In this document: positions 7,490 to 17,847 of the stretch, in pieces
Numbering within the stretch: the first letter of the stretch is position 1
Layout: each line of letters opens with the position of its first letter
From: Anaerolineae bacterium
GTDB lineage: Bacteria; Chloroflexota; Anaerolineae; Caldilineales; Caldilineaceae
Reading direction: 5' to 3'
Assembly (NCBI GenBank): GCA_030432295.1
Contig: JAUIHI010000006.1
Coordinates: forward strand, 124,001-188,000
Length of the DNA stretch: 64,000 nt
Program-made: the position numbers and the translations under genes
Notes under the pieces: model-generated
Told to the model about the DNA's origin: nothing
What the model saw: the letters and a program-made list of their open reading frames with translations, nothing else
The model's database searches: none

Positions 7490-7906
7490 ATGCTGGAACG
7501 ATTCTATATTATGCTCTATGCGATCGCATTGGGTGGATTGATTTGGATGGCCTATTGGGGATGGCTGCGTCTGCGGATGCGGCGGCTGGCTGTTGCCGCT
7601 CTTCCCCCGTCCCTGCAACAGCTTGTCCAGCCGGGACGCCCGGCCATCCTTTATTTCACCACCGATAGCTGCGTCCAGTGTCGGATGCAGCAGGCCCCGG
7701 CTCTGGAACGGCTGGCCGCAGCCACAGGCATTCCGGTCCACAAATTCGATGCGGTCACCCAAAGCGATCTGACCAGCTTTTACGGGGTGATGACCGTACC
7801 CACGACAGTTGTGCTGGACCCGGAACGGCGACCCCACGCTATTAACTTCGGGCTGGCTCCGTTGCAGAAATTGCAGGAGCAGGTGGGGGACTGGCTGCAT
7901 AGCTGA
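7490..7906 (+). CDS. Membrane-anchored thioredoxin-like protein
   Basis: 138 residues: one N-terminal transmembrane helix (about 5-28) with a basic RLRMRR stop, then a thioredoxin fold. The redox motif is CVQC (Cys61, Cys64) in YFTTDSCVQCR, and the cis-proline segment is MTVPTT. The basic residues after the helix favour a cytoplasmic thioredoxin domain. It probably exchanges disulfides or persulfides with a partner; adjacency to the DUF4395 protein makes that the obvious candidate. ATG 7490 was chosen because the open frame upstream runs through the inverted repeat and DUF4395 gene; the SD is weak (GGAGAA). Confidence 0.8.
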   Translation: MLERFYIMLYAIALGGLIWMAYWGWLRLRMRRLAVAALPPSLQQLVQPGRPAILYFTTDSCVQCRMQQAPALERLAAATGIPVHKFDAVTQSDLTSFYGVMTVPTTVVLDPERRPHAINFGLAPLQKLQEQVGDWLHS

Positions 7907-7948
7907 TACGAATATCATTTATTTCCACAAACTGTAGGAGACAAAAAA

Positions 7949-8899
7949 ATGGCTGAGCAATCCAATCTGCGTATCGCCAATAGCATCACAGAACTGATCG
8001 GCAATACGCCGCTTGTGCGTGTCAATCGACTGGTCGGCGACGCCCAGGCCCAGGTGGTCGCCAAACTCGAATTCTTCAACCCCGGCGGCAGCGTCAAAGA
8101 CCGCATCGGCCTGAGTATGATTGAGGCCGCCGAAGCCGCCGGACTGATCAACAGCGACACAATTTTGCTGGAACCGACCAGCGGCAACACCGGTATCGCA
8201 CTGGCCTTTGTGGCCGCGGCCAAAGGCTACAAATGCGCGCTGGTCATGCCCGACACAATGAGCGTCGAGCGGCGTCTGCTGCTCAAAGCCTACGGCGCAG
8301 AGCTGATTCTGACCCCCGGCTCGGCAGGGATGAAAGGGGCGATTGGCAAAGCCGAGGAGATGGCCGCGGCCGACTCCCGCTATTTCATCCCCCAGCAGTT
8401 TGAAAACCCGGCCAACCCGGCGGTCCATCGGCGTACAACCGCGGAGGAAATCTGGCGGGACACCGACGGGCAGGTGGATATTGTCGTCTCTGGCATTGGC
8501 ACGGGCGGGACAATCACTGGCATCGGCGAAGTGCTGAAGGCCCGCAAGCCCGGCCTGCGGATGGTGGCGGTGGAACCGGCGGATTCGGCTATCCTCTCCG
8601 GCGGCGCGCCTGGTCCTCACAAAATCCAGGGCATCGGTGCGGGTTTTGTGCCCGGTGTGCTGAATACAGATGTATTTGACGAAGTTGTGCAGGTCCAGAA
8701 CGACGAAGCCTTTGCCATGGCCCGTCGGTCTGCGGTGGAAGAGGGCTTGCTGGTGGGTATCTCCTCCGGCGCGGCACTCCACGCGGCAGTGCAGGTCGCC
8801 AGCCGCCCGGAAAATGCGGGCAAGCTGATTGTTGTGATTATCCCCTCCAACGGCGAGCGCTATCTGAGCACCGCGCTCTTTGCTGATCTGCGGGACTAA
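7949..8899 (+). CDS. cysK: Cysteine synthase A (O-acetylserine sulfhydrylase)
   Basis: Joins O-acetylserine and sulfide to give cysteine. The 316-residue PLP enzyme shows the canonical CysK motifs: [13 protein letters not shown], Lys50 in [32 protein letters not shown], and [11 protein letters not shown], with a C-terminal [10 protein letters not shown]. It is clearly different from the CysM-like protein at 5750, so the two are not a recent duplication. ATG 7949 follows TAGGAGAC. cysE lies downstream, supplying O-acetylserine; the two could form the cysteine synthase complex, and CysE here does end in Ile, as the CysK-binding tails of CysE proteins do. Confidence 0.95.
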   Translation: MAEQSNLRIANSITELIGNTPLVRVNRLVGDAQAQVVAKLEFFNPGGSVKDRIGLSMIEAAEAAGLINSDTILLEPTSGNTGIALAFVAAAKGYKCALVMPDTMSVERRLLLKAYGAELILTPGSAGMKGAIGKAEEMAAADSRYFIPQQFENPANPAVHRRTTAEEIWRDTDGQVDIVVSGIGTGGTITGIGEVLKARKPGLRMVAVEPADSAILSGGAPGPHKIQGIGAGFVPGVLNTDVFDEVVQVQNDEAFAMARRSAVEEGLLVGISSGAALHAAVQVASRPENAGKLIVVIIPSNGERYLSTALFADLRD

Positions 8900-8918
8900 T
8901 CGGAGATTTGACACTTTG

Positions 8919-8975
8919 GAGAGTGGGAGAGTGGAGATCGGCAATGAAAGAGCCGATCTCCACTCTCCCACTCTC
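8919..8975. repeat. 24-bp perfect inverted repeat between cysK and cysE
   Basis: Arms 8919-8942 and 8952-8975 are exactly complementary around a 9-nt loop, followed by a short pyrimidine run. It is a good partial terminator candidate that would separate cysE expression from the upstream genes. Confidence 0.65.
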
Positions 8976-9013
8976 TCTTTTCGCTACTGTTCCGAAAGGA
9001 GAGAGCGCACCCA

Positions 9014-9718
9014 ATGTTCACAACCCTACGCAATGACATCAACTCTATTTTCGACCGGGACCCGGCCGCACGGAGTGTGGCGGAAATTCTTGTCTGCTAT
9101 CCGGGCCTGCACGCCATTTGGATGTATCGCATCTCCCACTGGTTCTGGACCCGGCGCTTCTATCTGATCGGGCGCTGGCTCTCCCATCTGGCCCGCTTTC
9201 TCACCGGCATCGAAATTCACCCCGGCGCGCAGATCGGGGCGGGTTTCTTCATCGATCACGGGATGGGCGTCGTCATCGGCGAGACCGCGGAGATCGGCGA
9301 TTTTGTCACCCTCTATCACGGCGTGACGCTGGGTGGGGTGAGCTGGCGCAAGGAGAAGCGTCACCCCACGATCGGCAATCACGTGGTGGTGGGCGTGGGG
9401 GCCAAAATTCTGGGGCCAATTACAGTAGGGGACCACTCCCGGATTGGGGCCAATTCAGTGGTGGTGAAGGATGTGCCGTCCAATTCGGTGGTGGTGGGCG
9501 TGCCCGGTCGCGTAACTTCCCAGGACGGCCAAAAAGTGCAGGACGCGGGCCGGGAGGATTTGCAGCACAATATCCTCCACGACGTTACGCTGGAAGGAGT
9601 GCAGCGGCTGAACAGACGACTGGCCGCGCTGGAAGCGGATGTGGCGGGTCTGCGTGATCAGCACAGCCAGGAGGATCGGCTGCTGGTCAACGGCTACACC
9701 GGGCCGTGGGGCATCTGA
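9014..9718 (+). CDS. cysE: Serine O-acetyltransferase
   Basis: Acetylates serine with acetyl-CoA, the committed step of the sulfide route to cysteine. The 234-residue protein is the short EpsC/CysE form. An N-terminal helical part ([21 protein letters not shown]) precedes a left-handed beta-helix of hexapeptide repeats with the catalytic [16 protein letters not shown] and YHGVTLGG motifs. A C-terminal helical extension (from about 175) is rich in charged residues and may be coiled coil; the chain ends GPWGI, an Ile-ended tail as used to dock into the CysK active site. ATG 9014 has GAAAGGAGAG upstream. Confidence 0.93.
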   Translation: MFTTLRNDINSIFDRDPAARSVAEILVCYPGLHAIWMYRISHWFWTRRFYLIGRWLSHLARFLTGIEIHPGAQIGAGFFIDHGMGVVIGETAEIGDFVTLYHGVTLGGVSWRKEKRHPTIGNHVVVGVGAKILGPITVGDHSRIGANSVVVKDVPSNSVVVGVPGRVTSQDGQKVQDAGREDLQHNILHDVTLEGVQRLNRRLAALEADVAGLRDQHSQEDRLLVNGYTGPWGI

Positions 9719-9854
9719 ACCAAACCGATTCTGGGAATTGGTCGAAAATTATTTTCCACGCTACTCAGCGGCGAATAGTGCAAGGCGTTTGGCAAAATGA
9801 TTTGTCTTTGATAGACTCGTAGCAATTGTTGCAGCAACGCAGTTGGAGGAAGCG

Positions 9855-10082
9855 ATGCCGAGAATTGCTGAAATTGACGGAATTATCATCAGCATCAACT
9901 TCGACGATCACGCCCCTCCACACTTTCACGCTCGATACCAAAACGAATCGATTTCAATGGAGATTGAAACGGGTCGGGTAATCGGCAGAATGAGCGCCAG
10001 AAATCAAAATAAGTTGAAAAAATGGCGGAACGCTAATCTGGCCTATTTGCGTGCCAAATGGACTGAATACGGAGGCGCTTAA
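9855..10082 (+). CDS. DUF4160 protein
   Basis: A 75-residue protein beginning MPRIAEIDGIIISINFDDH and containing HAPPHFHARYQ, the hallmark of DUF4160. The family has no established function and often precedes a DUF2442 gene, as here, which has led to speculation about toxin-antitoxin behaviour. ATG 9855 is preceded by GGAGGAAG; a TTG at 9843 would include that SD in the protein. Its stop overlaps the next start (TAATG). The pair is more AT-rich than the cysteine genes before it, consistent with a mobile accessory cassette. Confidence 0.8.
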   Translation: MPRIAEIDGIIISINFDDHAPPHFHARYQNESISMEIETGRVIGRMSARNQNKLKKWRNANLAYLRAKWTEYGGA

Positions 10083-10414
10083 TGACTACTCTTTTAGAGG
10101 TAACAAAAGCCGAGTATCTCGAAGGTTATCGCTTTATTGTCTGGTTCAACGACGGTGCCGTCAAACTGGTTGATTTGGCTGGCTATCTATACAAAGCACA
10201 CCTGGCGCCGCTGAAAGAGTCTGGACGTGTTCGTCGCTTCCAAATCGATCTTGGCACTATTATATGGGAGGACGACATCGATATCGCTCCTGAATATCTG
10301 TATAATATCGCCGTTGACACATTGCGCGCAGGGGATCGATCACAATGGGAATGGGGTGAACCCTACCCGGAAGAAGCATTGCGTCCCCACTTTGAAAACC
10401 TCACGCTGGCATAA
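10082..10414 (+). CDS. DUF2442 protein
   Basis: A 110-residue protein with the DUF2442 pattern: VTKAEYLEGYRFIVWFNDGAVKLVDL, a central LGTIIWEDDIDIAPEYLY, and an acidic C-terminal region. Its start codon overlaps the stop of the DUF4160 gene by one base, so translation is probably coupled. No catalytic motif is evident. The function is unknown; a paired regulatory or toxin-antitoxin-like role is speculation from synteny. Confidence 0.8.
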   Translation: MTTLLEVTKAEYLEGYRFIVWFNDGAVKLVDLAGYLYKAHLAPLKESGRVRRFQIDLGTIIWEDDIDIAPEYLYNIAVDTLRAGDRSQWEWGEPYPEEALRPHFENLTLA

Positions 10415-10488
10415 ACCAGCATTTCCAGCCCTCAGAGCCTCTTTGCCTGTCCGTACAAGACTGCCTTTCATTATCCCATCAGCTTCGT

Positions 10489-11067
10489 TTACACATACGT
10501 CCACATCTCCGACGGCAGATGTCCCACATCGTTGAATCCGGTCAGTTGCTGCCCCAGCAGCGTCTTCCGATCCACCCGGGCCAGACTGCAATTGAGGCAG
10601 TCGAAGCGCGCCCAGGCGTCTAACGGCATATCCAGCACCCGGCAGATTAGATAGCGGATCACATTGCCGTGGGCCACCAGCAGCGTCGTTCCCCGCTCAT
10701 CCTCCTGGAAATAGCGGTCAAAGGCCCGGTCTAATTTCTGGCGACACTGGGCAAATTTTGCGGGCGAGAGGTCTGTGAAGAACGCTTCCTGTCCCGCGGG
10801 CAGAGACGGCACACATTCCCACAGGTCTTCGCTGTATTCGATTTCGATGTGGGGATGGCGGGCGGCCACAATCTGCGCAGTCTGCGCGGCCCGGTGCAGG
10901 GTGCTGGCAATGATGCGGGTGAGCGGATAGTCGGCCATCCGATCCGCTGTCAACTCCGCCTGCTGGCGGCCCAGTTCGGTCAAATAGCCACCCAGTGGCT
11001 TGGGGCGTTCCAACGCTTCCTGGCCGTGGCGCAACAGCCAGACCGTATGCAATAGTTGAATATCCAT
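10489..11067 (-). CDS. Histidine phosphatase (phosphoglycerate mutase-like) family protein
   Basis: 192 residues with the phosphohistidine motif LLRHGQEA near the N-terminus, a second-half TTLLVAHGNVIRYLIC carrying the other catalytic His, and ASTLHRAAQTA for phosphate contact. This is a branch-2-like small histidine phosphatase, resembling PGAM5/SixA-type enzymes rather than glycolytic mutase. The substrate cannot be told from sequence. It is the last gene of the long minus-strand run and starts 2 bp after the stop of the YjjB-like gene, so it is probably cotranscribed with the exporter pair. Confidence 0.85.
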   Translation of the reverse strand: MDIQLLHTVWLLRHGQEALERPKPLGGYLTELGRQQAELTADRMADYPLTRIIASTLHRAAQTAQIVAARHPHIEIEYSEDLWECVPSLPAGQEAFFTDLSPAKFAQCRQKLDRAFDRYFQEDERGTTLLVAHGNVIRYLICRVLDMPLDAWARFDCLNCSLARVDRKTLLGQQLTGFNDVGHLPSEMWTYV

Positions 11068-11069
11068 CC

Positions 11070-11555
11070 TTACACCACCGGCTTCCGACGGTCAAAGAGG
11101 AGGGTCGGTGTGGCTATCCCCACTGCAATCGCCGCCAAAATCAACGCAGTTTTGGTCGCGTTGAAGCTGATATTCCACAAAATCTCCCCGCCCGCGTCGC
11201 TGCTGGTGGCAGCGGCGAATTGAAGCAGCCCCAGCATTGTGCGGAAGGCAAATGTGCCCGGAACCAGTGTAATCGCGCCCGGAATGGTGAAGACAGGCGC
11301 GGGTGCTTTCCACAGACGGGCAGAGGCGATCCCCAAAAAGCCGATCAGCGCGGCCCCGGCCAAAGTCGCCGCTTCGATGCCCAGGCCGTAGTGCATCAAC
11401 AGCGAACGCAGCGCGTGCCCCAGCGCGCCGTTGACAAAGCAGGCGGCCAGGGCGCGCACAGGCACGTTGAAGAGGATGGCGAAACCGAGCGCAGCCATAC
11501 CGGCCCACAGGGCATCCTTCCCTACCAGCCACAAAATTGCCGGATCGACACTCAC
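11070..11555 (-). CDS. Threonine/serine exporter family small subunit (YjjB-like)
   Basis: 161 residues, five hydrophobic segments, with PAPVFTIPGAITLVPGTFAFRTMLG, the ThrE_2/DUF3815 signature. In E. coli YjjB works with YjjP in succinate export; in Corynebacterium both halves are one protein, ThrE, that exports threonine and serine. The start is a GTG at 11555 whose bases overlap the stop of the YjjP-like gene (GTGA), implying translational coupling. The substrate is unknown: an amino acid or dicarboxylate is likely. Confidence 0.82.
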   Translation of the reverse strand: MSVDPAILWLVGKDALWAGMAALGFAILFNVPVRALAACFVNGALGHALRSLLMHYGLGIEAATLAGAALIGFLGIASARLWKAPAPVFTIPGAITLVPGTFAFRTMLGLLQFAAATSSDAGGEILWNISFNATKTALILAAIAVGIATPTLLFDRRKPVV

Positions 11556-12346
11556 AGGCCACTGACTCCCACCAGACGCATAGCCAGCCAGAGACCCAGG
11601 GCGATGCTCAGGGAGATCAGCGCGCCGGTCATGCCCCGGGCCAGGCCGATGAGGATGTGGCCCTGAATCAGGTCCTCGGCCGCGTTGATCAGCGGTACAC
11701 CCGGCACGAGCAGCAGCACCGACGCGGCCAGGGCAATCTGTCTGCTCTCCCCCGTGCCATAGCGCACAAAGAGCGCGGCCAAGCCACCAGCCACCAGTGC
11801 GGTGGCAATCACAACCAGCAACCCATTGAAGTGGTGGCTGGACAACCGCTGGCGTACAGCCATCCCCGTGCCTGCGGCCAGAAAAGTGGCCCCAAAAACC
11901 GCCCAGTCGCCACCCATCAACTGACTGAAAGCCGCGCAGGCCAGCCCGACCATCAACACCACCAGCCAGCGGGGATAGTGGGTTGGCGTACTCACAATGC
12001 GCTCCAACTCGGAACGCACCTGCGCCCGGTCCAATTCGCCTTCCACCACCCGCCGCGTCAGCCGGTTGATCGCGGAAACTTTCGTCATATCCACGCCTAG
12101 ACTGACCACCCGGCGCACTTTTGTGCGGAACTCTTCGCCGCTGATAGTGGAGACGAAAAGTCCGTTGGGGGAAACCACAATATCCATCCAATTGCAGCCG
12201 AGTGCCGTGCCCAGCCGATGGACAGTTTCCTCCACCCGTTGCGCCTCCGCGCCGTGTTGCAGTAGCAGTTGGCCGGACCAGAGGGCCAGATCGATCACAT
12301 CCCGCAGTTCTTCCCTGGGGAGCGGTTGAATGAGAGAGTCAGACAC
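11552..12346 (-). CDS. Threonine/serine exporter family large subunit (YjjP-like)
   Basis: 264 residues matching the ThrE N-terminal domain (DUF1212): a soluble N-terminal part with LLLQHGAEAQRVEETVHRLG and ISGEEFRTKVRRV, then about five membrane segments with LLLVPGVPLINAAEDLIQGH and a GLARGMTG motif. It forms the transporter with the 161-residue partner encoded immediately downstream in an overlapping frame. The two-gene arrangement is the normal YjjP/YjjB state, not a frameshifted ThrE, because both parts have complete domain boundaries and the overlap is only GTGA. Confidence 0.85.
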   Translation of the reverse strand: MSDSLIQPLPREELRDVIDLALWSGQLLLQHGAEAQRVEETVHRLGTALGCNWMDIVVSPNGLFVSTISGEEFRTKVRRVVSLGVDMTKVSAINRLTRRVVEGELDRAQVRSELERIVSTPTHYPRWLVVLMVGLACAAFSQLMGGDWAVFGATFLAAGTGMAVRQRLSSHHFNGLLVVIATALVAGGLAALFVRYGTGESRQIALAASVLLLVPGVPLINAAEDLIQGHILIGLARGMTGALISLSIALGLWLAMRLVGVSGL

Positions 12347-12397
12347 GGAGATTGCCTTATGTGCTGAAAGAAGAAATTCGTTGCCATCCGGTTTTGC

Positions 12398-12880
12398 TCA
12401 GTTGGCGGCTGTAATCACAACAATGGCTCTGTATGCGTCGGGTGCGATAGGCTCGTCGGCCTGGGCGGGATAGGGTGTCACCTGCTTGAGTTCCACCACA
12501 AAGTCGCCGTAGGGCCAGCTCGTCGGGCCGCTGGACTGGGGGATGGCATTCGTAATTACGCCCTGTCCATCCGTCGCGCCGCCCACCACAAATGTTTCTG
12601 ATGGCTGGCTTTGCGAAACGGCGGTCATCTGCACATTGACGATACCAGACCAGACGCAACTCACACTGGACGGGCATCGGCTCTCTTCCGTCACTTTGTC
12701 GAAGGTCACGCGCAACTGTGGCTCGGCAACCAGCGCAGTTTCGCCCGGTTTGAGTTCGACTTCCTCGCCCAATTCGACGGTTCTCGGCGCGTCCGATGGC
12801 ACGGGAACTGTCGGCGCTGGGGGCAATTGACATCCGGCCAGGAACAGGCAGAGGGATAGTATCCAACTGAGACGTTTCAA
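12398..12880 (-). CDS. Putative lipoprotein
   Basis: A 160-residue exported protein. The signal peptide MKRLSWILSLCLFLAGC ends in a lipobox (LAGC, Cys17), so the mature protein should be lipid-anchored on the outer face of the membrane. The mature part starts with a Pro/Val-rich linker, followed by a small beta-rich domain with a CPSSVSCVWSG segment whose two cysteines could form a disulfide. I do not recognise a characterised family. It lies between the exporter pair and the FtsX-like permease without an obvious functional link. Confidence 0.75.
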   Translation of the reverse strand: MKRLSWILSLCLFLAGCQLPPAPTVPVPSDAPRTVELGEEVELKPGETALVAEPQLRVTFDKVTEESRCPSSVSCVWSGIVNVQMTAVSQSQPSETFVVGGATDGQGVITNAIPQSSGPTSWPYGDFVVELKQVTPYPAQADEPIAPDAYRAIVVITAAN

Positions 12881-12922
12881 TGCAGGCTCCTTTTCTACTG
12901 TGCGGCAAGTCGCCGTATGCGT

Positions 12923-15499
12923 TCACTCCGTCCGCAGCGCGTCCGCGGGCTGGGTGCGTCCCATCCGCCAGGCCGGATAGAGGCCAGCCAGCAGCGCAGC
13001 AACCAGCGCAATCAAAAAGGCATTTACAAAATCGCCCGCCTGGAGTTGCATCGAGAGCGTCCAGCCGAAGGAACGCAGATTGATAATGTAAATGAGGACG
13101 AGGGAAAGCAGAAATCCTGTGGGCATTGCGATCAGCCCGGCCACACTGCCTAGCAGACCCGTCTCCAGCAGCGTCAGCCGCCAGAGTTGGCGACGGGTCA
13201 TCCCTGTGGCGCGCAGGATGCCGATCTCCCGGCTGCGCTCCAGTTGCAGGCTCATCAGTGTAGAGAGGATGCCGATAAAGGCCACGAGCGTCGCCAGCAG
13301 ACGCAGGGCAAAGGTAATGGCGAAGGTGCGGTCGAAGACATCCAGCGCGCTCTGGCGAGTTCCCCGGTTGCTGCGGATGACCAGTTCGGCCCGGCCCGCA
13401 AAGGCAGCGCGCAGTTCAGCCACTGCCGCGTCCACATCCGCGCCCGGCTCCACAAAGAGCGCCACCGCCGAGACTGTCGTATCGTTCCAATTGGCCCGGT
13501 AGACGGCATCCGCCATCAGTAGACTGGGCTGCACATCGAAGTCGTAGGCCACACCCACAATCGGAAAATTCACCGGCCCGGCGTCGGTAAAAAGTGTCAC
13601 TTCTTCGCCCAATTTCAGCCCGTAGCGGTTCGCCATCGGCTCGTTGACCACCACCCCGCCCGTCTCCACCGCCTGCCAGGTGGCCGCAGGATCGCCCACC
13701 GCGCTTTTGTAGCGTCGATCCTCCCCGGCCAAATCTTTGAGAATCCCCGCCACCCGCACGTCCAGTTCCGTGCCGTCGGCCAGCCGGGCCGCCACCTCCA
13801 CCTCCCGGCTGGTAGAGGCGTCGATCACCCCCGGAAAGGCCATCAATTCCCCAGCCAGTTGCGCGTCCAGCGCGGCGGTCGTGCGATTGGCCCCCAGCGT
13901 CGGCGCGGAGACAAAAATATCGGCCTGCAGCACATCGTCCAGCCACTGCTCAACGGTCAGGCGAAAACTGCCGATCATCACACTGACGCCGATGATGACA
14001 CTCACCGAAATCATCAGCGCGGCGATGGCGACAGACGTGCGGCTGAGGGAGCGCACAATATCCCGGGGGGCCATCCGGGTCACAATCCCCAGCCGCCGCC
14101 CGATCAGCCGTTGCAACCCAGCCATCAGCCAGAGTGTCGCGCCCGGCGTGAGCAGGGCAATGCCGATAATCAGCCCAAAGAGACCGGCAAAAGAGAGCAC
14201 CAGATTGCCCGCGGGGATGAGCAGCAGCCCGCCCCCAATCACCAGCACACCGCCCGCGCCGCTGATCCAGGGCAGCAGAGCCAGCACCCGCTGCTCCACA
14301 TCCGAGCGTTTGAGCGCACCCGCTGGGGGTACGCCCGCTGCTTCCCAGGCGGGGATGGCCGCGGCTACCAGCGCGGCCGCCATCCCGCTCACCCCGCCCT
14401 TCACCAGCGTCCAGACCGGAATCGAAATGTCCCGCACAGCCACCACAAAAAAGAGATCGTTGACGGTCTGGGTTACCGCGCTGACCGCGCCCCGTCCCAG
14501 AAAAATGCCCAGCGCCAGCCCCAGCCCGGTCCCCAGCAGCCCCAACAGCCCAGCTTCCAGCAGAATCATCCCGAAAATTTCCCGCTGGGTCATCCCCAGG
14601 GCGCGCAGACTGCCGATGACCGGTCGGCGCTGGATGACGCTGAAAGTGACGGTATTGTAGATGAGGAACATCCCTACCAGCAGGGCCAGCAGACTGAGCG
14701 CGGTCAGGTTCAGGCTGAAGGCGGCGGTCATCTCGGCCACGGTCCCGCCGCGTGCCGCCGACGAAACGACCCGCACGCTGGGTGGCAGGAGCGGGCGGAT
14801 GGACGCCAGAACGGCTTCCCCTGCCGGCCCGTCGGGAACGATCAGATCGATCCGATCCAACCGTCCCACTTTGCCCAGCACCTCCTGGGCTGTGGCGATG
14901 TCGGCAATCAGCAGCCCGTCCAGCGCCCGCCGACTGAGGTCATCGGTGGGTTGGAGCAGACCGGCGATAGTGAGGGTGCGATCAGCGATGCCGATCTGTA
15001 TGCCCAGGGGATCGCCCGGTTGCAGGCCAAAACGGGCCGCGGTCTCTGCGCTGATCAGCACACTATCGGGCCGGACGAGGAGGGCACTGAGAAAGCCGCC
15101 GCTGGTGTCGATGCGGGTCTCGCCGCCCAGATAGTTGCGGAAAGGGGGTTCGGCGAAGGGGTCCACGCCGAGCAGACGCATGGGCTGGGCGTCCAGGCTG
15201 GGCGCGGCCACATACTCCTCCACCACCGGCGCGCTGAACCGATAGCCGAGCTTTGTGCGCAGATCCACGTAGACCTGCTCGTCCATCCCGCTCGGCCCGC
15301 CCACAATCTGGTGGGTGGCCTTGCCGGTGATGGTCTCCGTGCCCAGTTCAAAGGCCCGGCCCGCGGAGGAGTTGGCCAGATCGATGGCGACAATCATCGC
15401 CACGCCAATCGCCACGCCGACGATGAGAAAGGCGGACTGGAGAGGGCGTCGCCAGGCGTGTCGCCAGGCCAGCCGCAGGAGAGGACGGAGGGAGGTCAT
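12923..15499 (-). CDS. FtsX/MacB-type ABC transporter permease, two-domain
   Basis: An 858-residue permease with duplicated FtsX architecture: N-terminal helix (about 22-42), extracytoplasmic MacB-PCD-like domain, a first FtsX helix bundle (about 265-400), a second N-terminal helix and large soluble domain (about 495-730), and a C-terminal FtsX bundle (about 735-850) with [18 protein letters not shown]. Such proteins (LolC/MacB/YbbP group) usually pair with an ATPase of the LolD/MacB type to move lipoproteins, antibiotics or lipids mechanically; no such ATPase is adjacent. Start ATG 15499 was preferred; the upstream open frame runs into a 30-bp inverted repeat. Confidence 0.85.
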   Translation of the reverse strand: MTSLRPLLRLAWRHAWRRPLQSAFLIVGVAIGVAMIVAIDLANSSAGRAFELGTETITGKATHQIVGGPSGMDEQVYVDLRTKLGYRFSAPVVEEYVAAPSLDAQPMRLLGVDPFAEPPFRNYLGGETRIDTSGGFLSALLVRPDSVLISAETAARFGLQPGDPLGIQIGIADRTLTIAGLLQPTDDLSRRALDGLLIADIATAQEVLGKVGRLDRIDLIVPDGPAGEAVLASIRPLLPPSVRVVSSAARGGTVAEMTAAFSLNLTALSLLALLVGMFLIYNTVTFSVIQRRPVIGSLRALGMTQREIFGMILLEAGLLGLLGTGLGLALGIFLGRGAVSAVTQTVNDLFFVVAVRDISIPVWTLVKGGVSGMAAALVAAAIPAWEAAGVPPAGALKRSDVEQRVLALLPWISGAGGVLVIGGGLLLIPAGNLVLSFAGLFGLIIGIALLTPGATLWLMAGLQRLIGRRLGIVTRMAPRDIVRSLSRTSVAIAALMISVSVIIGVSVMIGSFRLTVEQWLDDVLQADIFVSAPTLGANRTTAALDAQLAGELMAFPGVIDASTSREVEVAARLADGTELDVRVAGILKDLAGEDRRYKSAVGDPAATWQAVETGGVVVNEPMANRYGLKLGEEVTLFTDAGPVNFPIVGVAYDFDVQPSLLMADAVYRANWNDTTVSAVALFVEPGADVDAAVAELRAAFAGRAELVIRSNRGTRQSALDVFDRTFAITFALRLLATLVAFIGILSTLMSLQLERSREIGILRATGMTRRQLWRLTLLETGLLGSVAGLIAMPTGFLLSLVLIYIINLRSFGWTLSMQLQAGDFVNAFLIALVAALLAGLYPAWRMGRTQPADALRTE

Positions 15500-15520
15500 T
15501 GGAATTTCACCGCTTTTTTC

Positions 15521-15591
15521 AACGCAAAGCCGCCAAGATGCAAAGACGCAAAGAATTTCTCTGCGTCTTTGCATCTTGGCGGCTTTGCGTT
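15521..15591. repeat. 30-bp perfect inverted repeat
   Basis: Arms 15521-15550 and 15562-15591 are exact complements with an 11-nt loop. The motif is built from CGCAAAG/GACGCAAAG words. It lies downstream of the GDP-fucose synthase gene and upstream of the permease start, so it probably terminates the glycan transcript. Confidence 0.75.
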
Positions 15592-15639
15592 AAGTTTCAA
15601 TGACCTTCGGCAATTTTCCATTGTGTCCCCGATATGAAT

Positions 15640-16650
<1,011 letters not shown>

Positions 16651-17799
16651 TCAGTTTGCCAGAATTTGTCTGTAGAACGCTTCCAATTCCCCAATCAGCT
16701 TGGGCCAGGCGAAGACCGTCTCGGCGATGTGGCGGGCCTGGCTACCCATTTCAGTTTGCAGGTCGATATCTGACAGAAGCCGGTCCAGGGCTGTTACAAA
16801 ATCGTCGTCATCGGCCAGCAGCCCCACGCTGTAGTCCCGACAGTAGGCCGCAATGTCGCCTATAGGGCTGGCGACGGTCGGCCTGCCTGCGCACAGATAG
16901 TCGAGCAGTTTGTTGGGCAACCGCCCCCAGTTGGCGGCCCGATCGGTCAGGGGCAGACACATCACATTGGCGCAGGCCAGATAGTCGCTTACCTGCGCGT
17001 CGGGTACAAAGCCGGTCTGCCAGAGCCGGTCGGCCATACCAAAATCCTGAGCCATTTCAGCCACGCGGGGAGTCGTGCCGCCAACCACCATCAGCCAGAC
17101 ACCCGCAAGCTGCTGGATGGCGGCCATCACAATTTCCAAGTCCCCCTGGCCCATCCCGATAAAGCCGACGATTTTTCGGTCCGTCGGGATGCCCAGCCCC
17201 TGGCGGGCTTCGGCCAGGGGGACCGGATGGATGCGGTCAATAGCCGCGCCAGTCGGGATAAAGCGCACCCGGTCCGGTGGGCAGCCCAATGCCAGCGCGC
17301 GCTCTTTGAGGACAGTGCTGATCGTCACCACTCCATCTGACCAGAGCTTGGAACGCTCCTCCCACCAGTTCTCAAAGCGGCCCACAATCGGGAAGCGGCG
17401 GCTGGGCACGTCGTTGATACCCCCCGGCCCGCCCCACCAGTCGATCCAGTCGGAGATGAGCTTTGCCCCGCGCAGCCGTCCGGGAAAGCCGGCAAAGGTG
17501 GCGTTGGGTTTGTGATCGCAGAGGTGAATAATGTCGTAGCGCTCTATTCCCGCGTGGGCCATGCGCAGGAGATTGTCCAACGGCCCGTACCCTTCACCGC
17601 TGTACTCCTGGCCCCAGTTGGGCATCTCGCCCAGGCGCACGCCGTTGACCACCGACCACTCGGCCCGCCAGCGGTGATGGGGTGAGACGGTGAGCAGTGT
17701 CACGTCGTGGCCGACCGCGGCCAACTGCTCGGCCATGGGCATAGCCCGGTAATAAGTGCCGCCAAAGCGGATATTGTGGTTGAGGAAGAGAATGCGCAT
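16651..17799 (-). CDS. Glycosyltransferase, GT4-like
   Basis: 382 residues with a GT-B fold. The N-terminal Rossmann half opens [19 protein letters not shown], the usual donor/acceptor glycine loop. The C-terminal half contains [16 protein letters not shown], then [13 protein letters not shown] and [19 protein letters not shown], the nucleotide-sugar binding region with the acidic pair of the family displaced. It probably adds a hexose to the glycan assembled by this cluster. Donor and acceptor cannot be specified. It lies between fcl and the GT8-like gene on the same strand. Confidence 0.8.
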   Translation of the reverse strand: MRILFLNHNIRFGGTYYRAMPMAEQLAAVGHDVTLLTVSPHHRWRAEWSVVNGVRLGEMPNWGQEYSGEGYGPLDNLLRMAHAGIERYDIIHLCDHKPNATFAGFPGRLRGAKLISDWIDWWGGPGGINDVPSRRFPIVGRFENWWEERSKLWSDGVVTISTVLKERALALGCPPDRVRFIPTGAAIDRIHPVPLAEARQGLGIPTDRKIVGFIGMGQGDLEIVMAAIQQLAGVWLMVVGGTTPRVAEMAQDFGMADRLWQTGFVPDAQVSDYLACANVMCLPLTDRAANWGRLPNKLLDYLCAGRPTVASPIGDIAAYCRDYSVGLLADDDDFVTALDRLLSDIDLQTEMGSQARHIAETVFAWPKLIGELEAFYRQILAN

Positions 17800-17847
17800 A
17801 GTGATTTGGAGACTGGCGATCAGTGACTGGCGATTGGGAACGGACTG

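Noticed and set aside
11070-12346. Possible frameshifted single ThrE gene
   Set aside because: The two frames overlap by GTGA only, each with complete domain limits. This matches the normal YjjP/YjjB pair.
13859-15637. Long plus-strand frame opposite the FtsX permease
   Set aside because: Low-complexity Gln/Arg/Gly content and no motifs; the minus-strand permease is clear.
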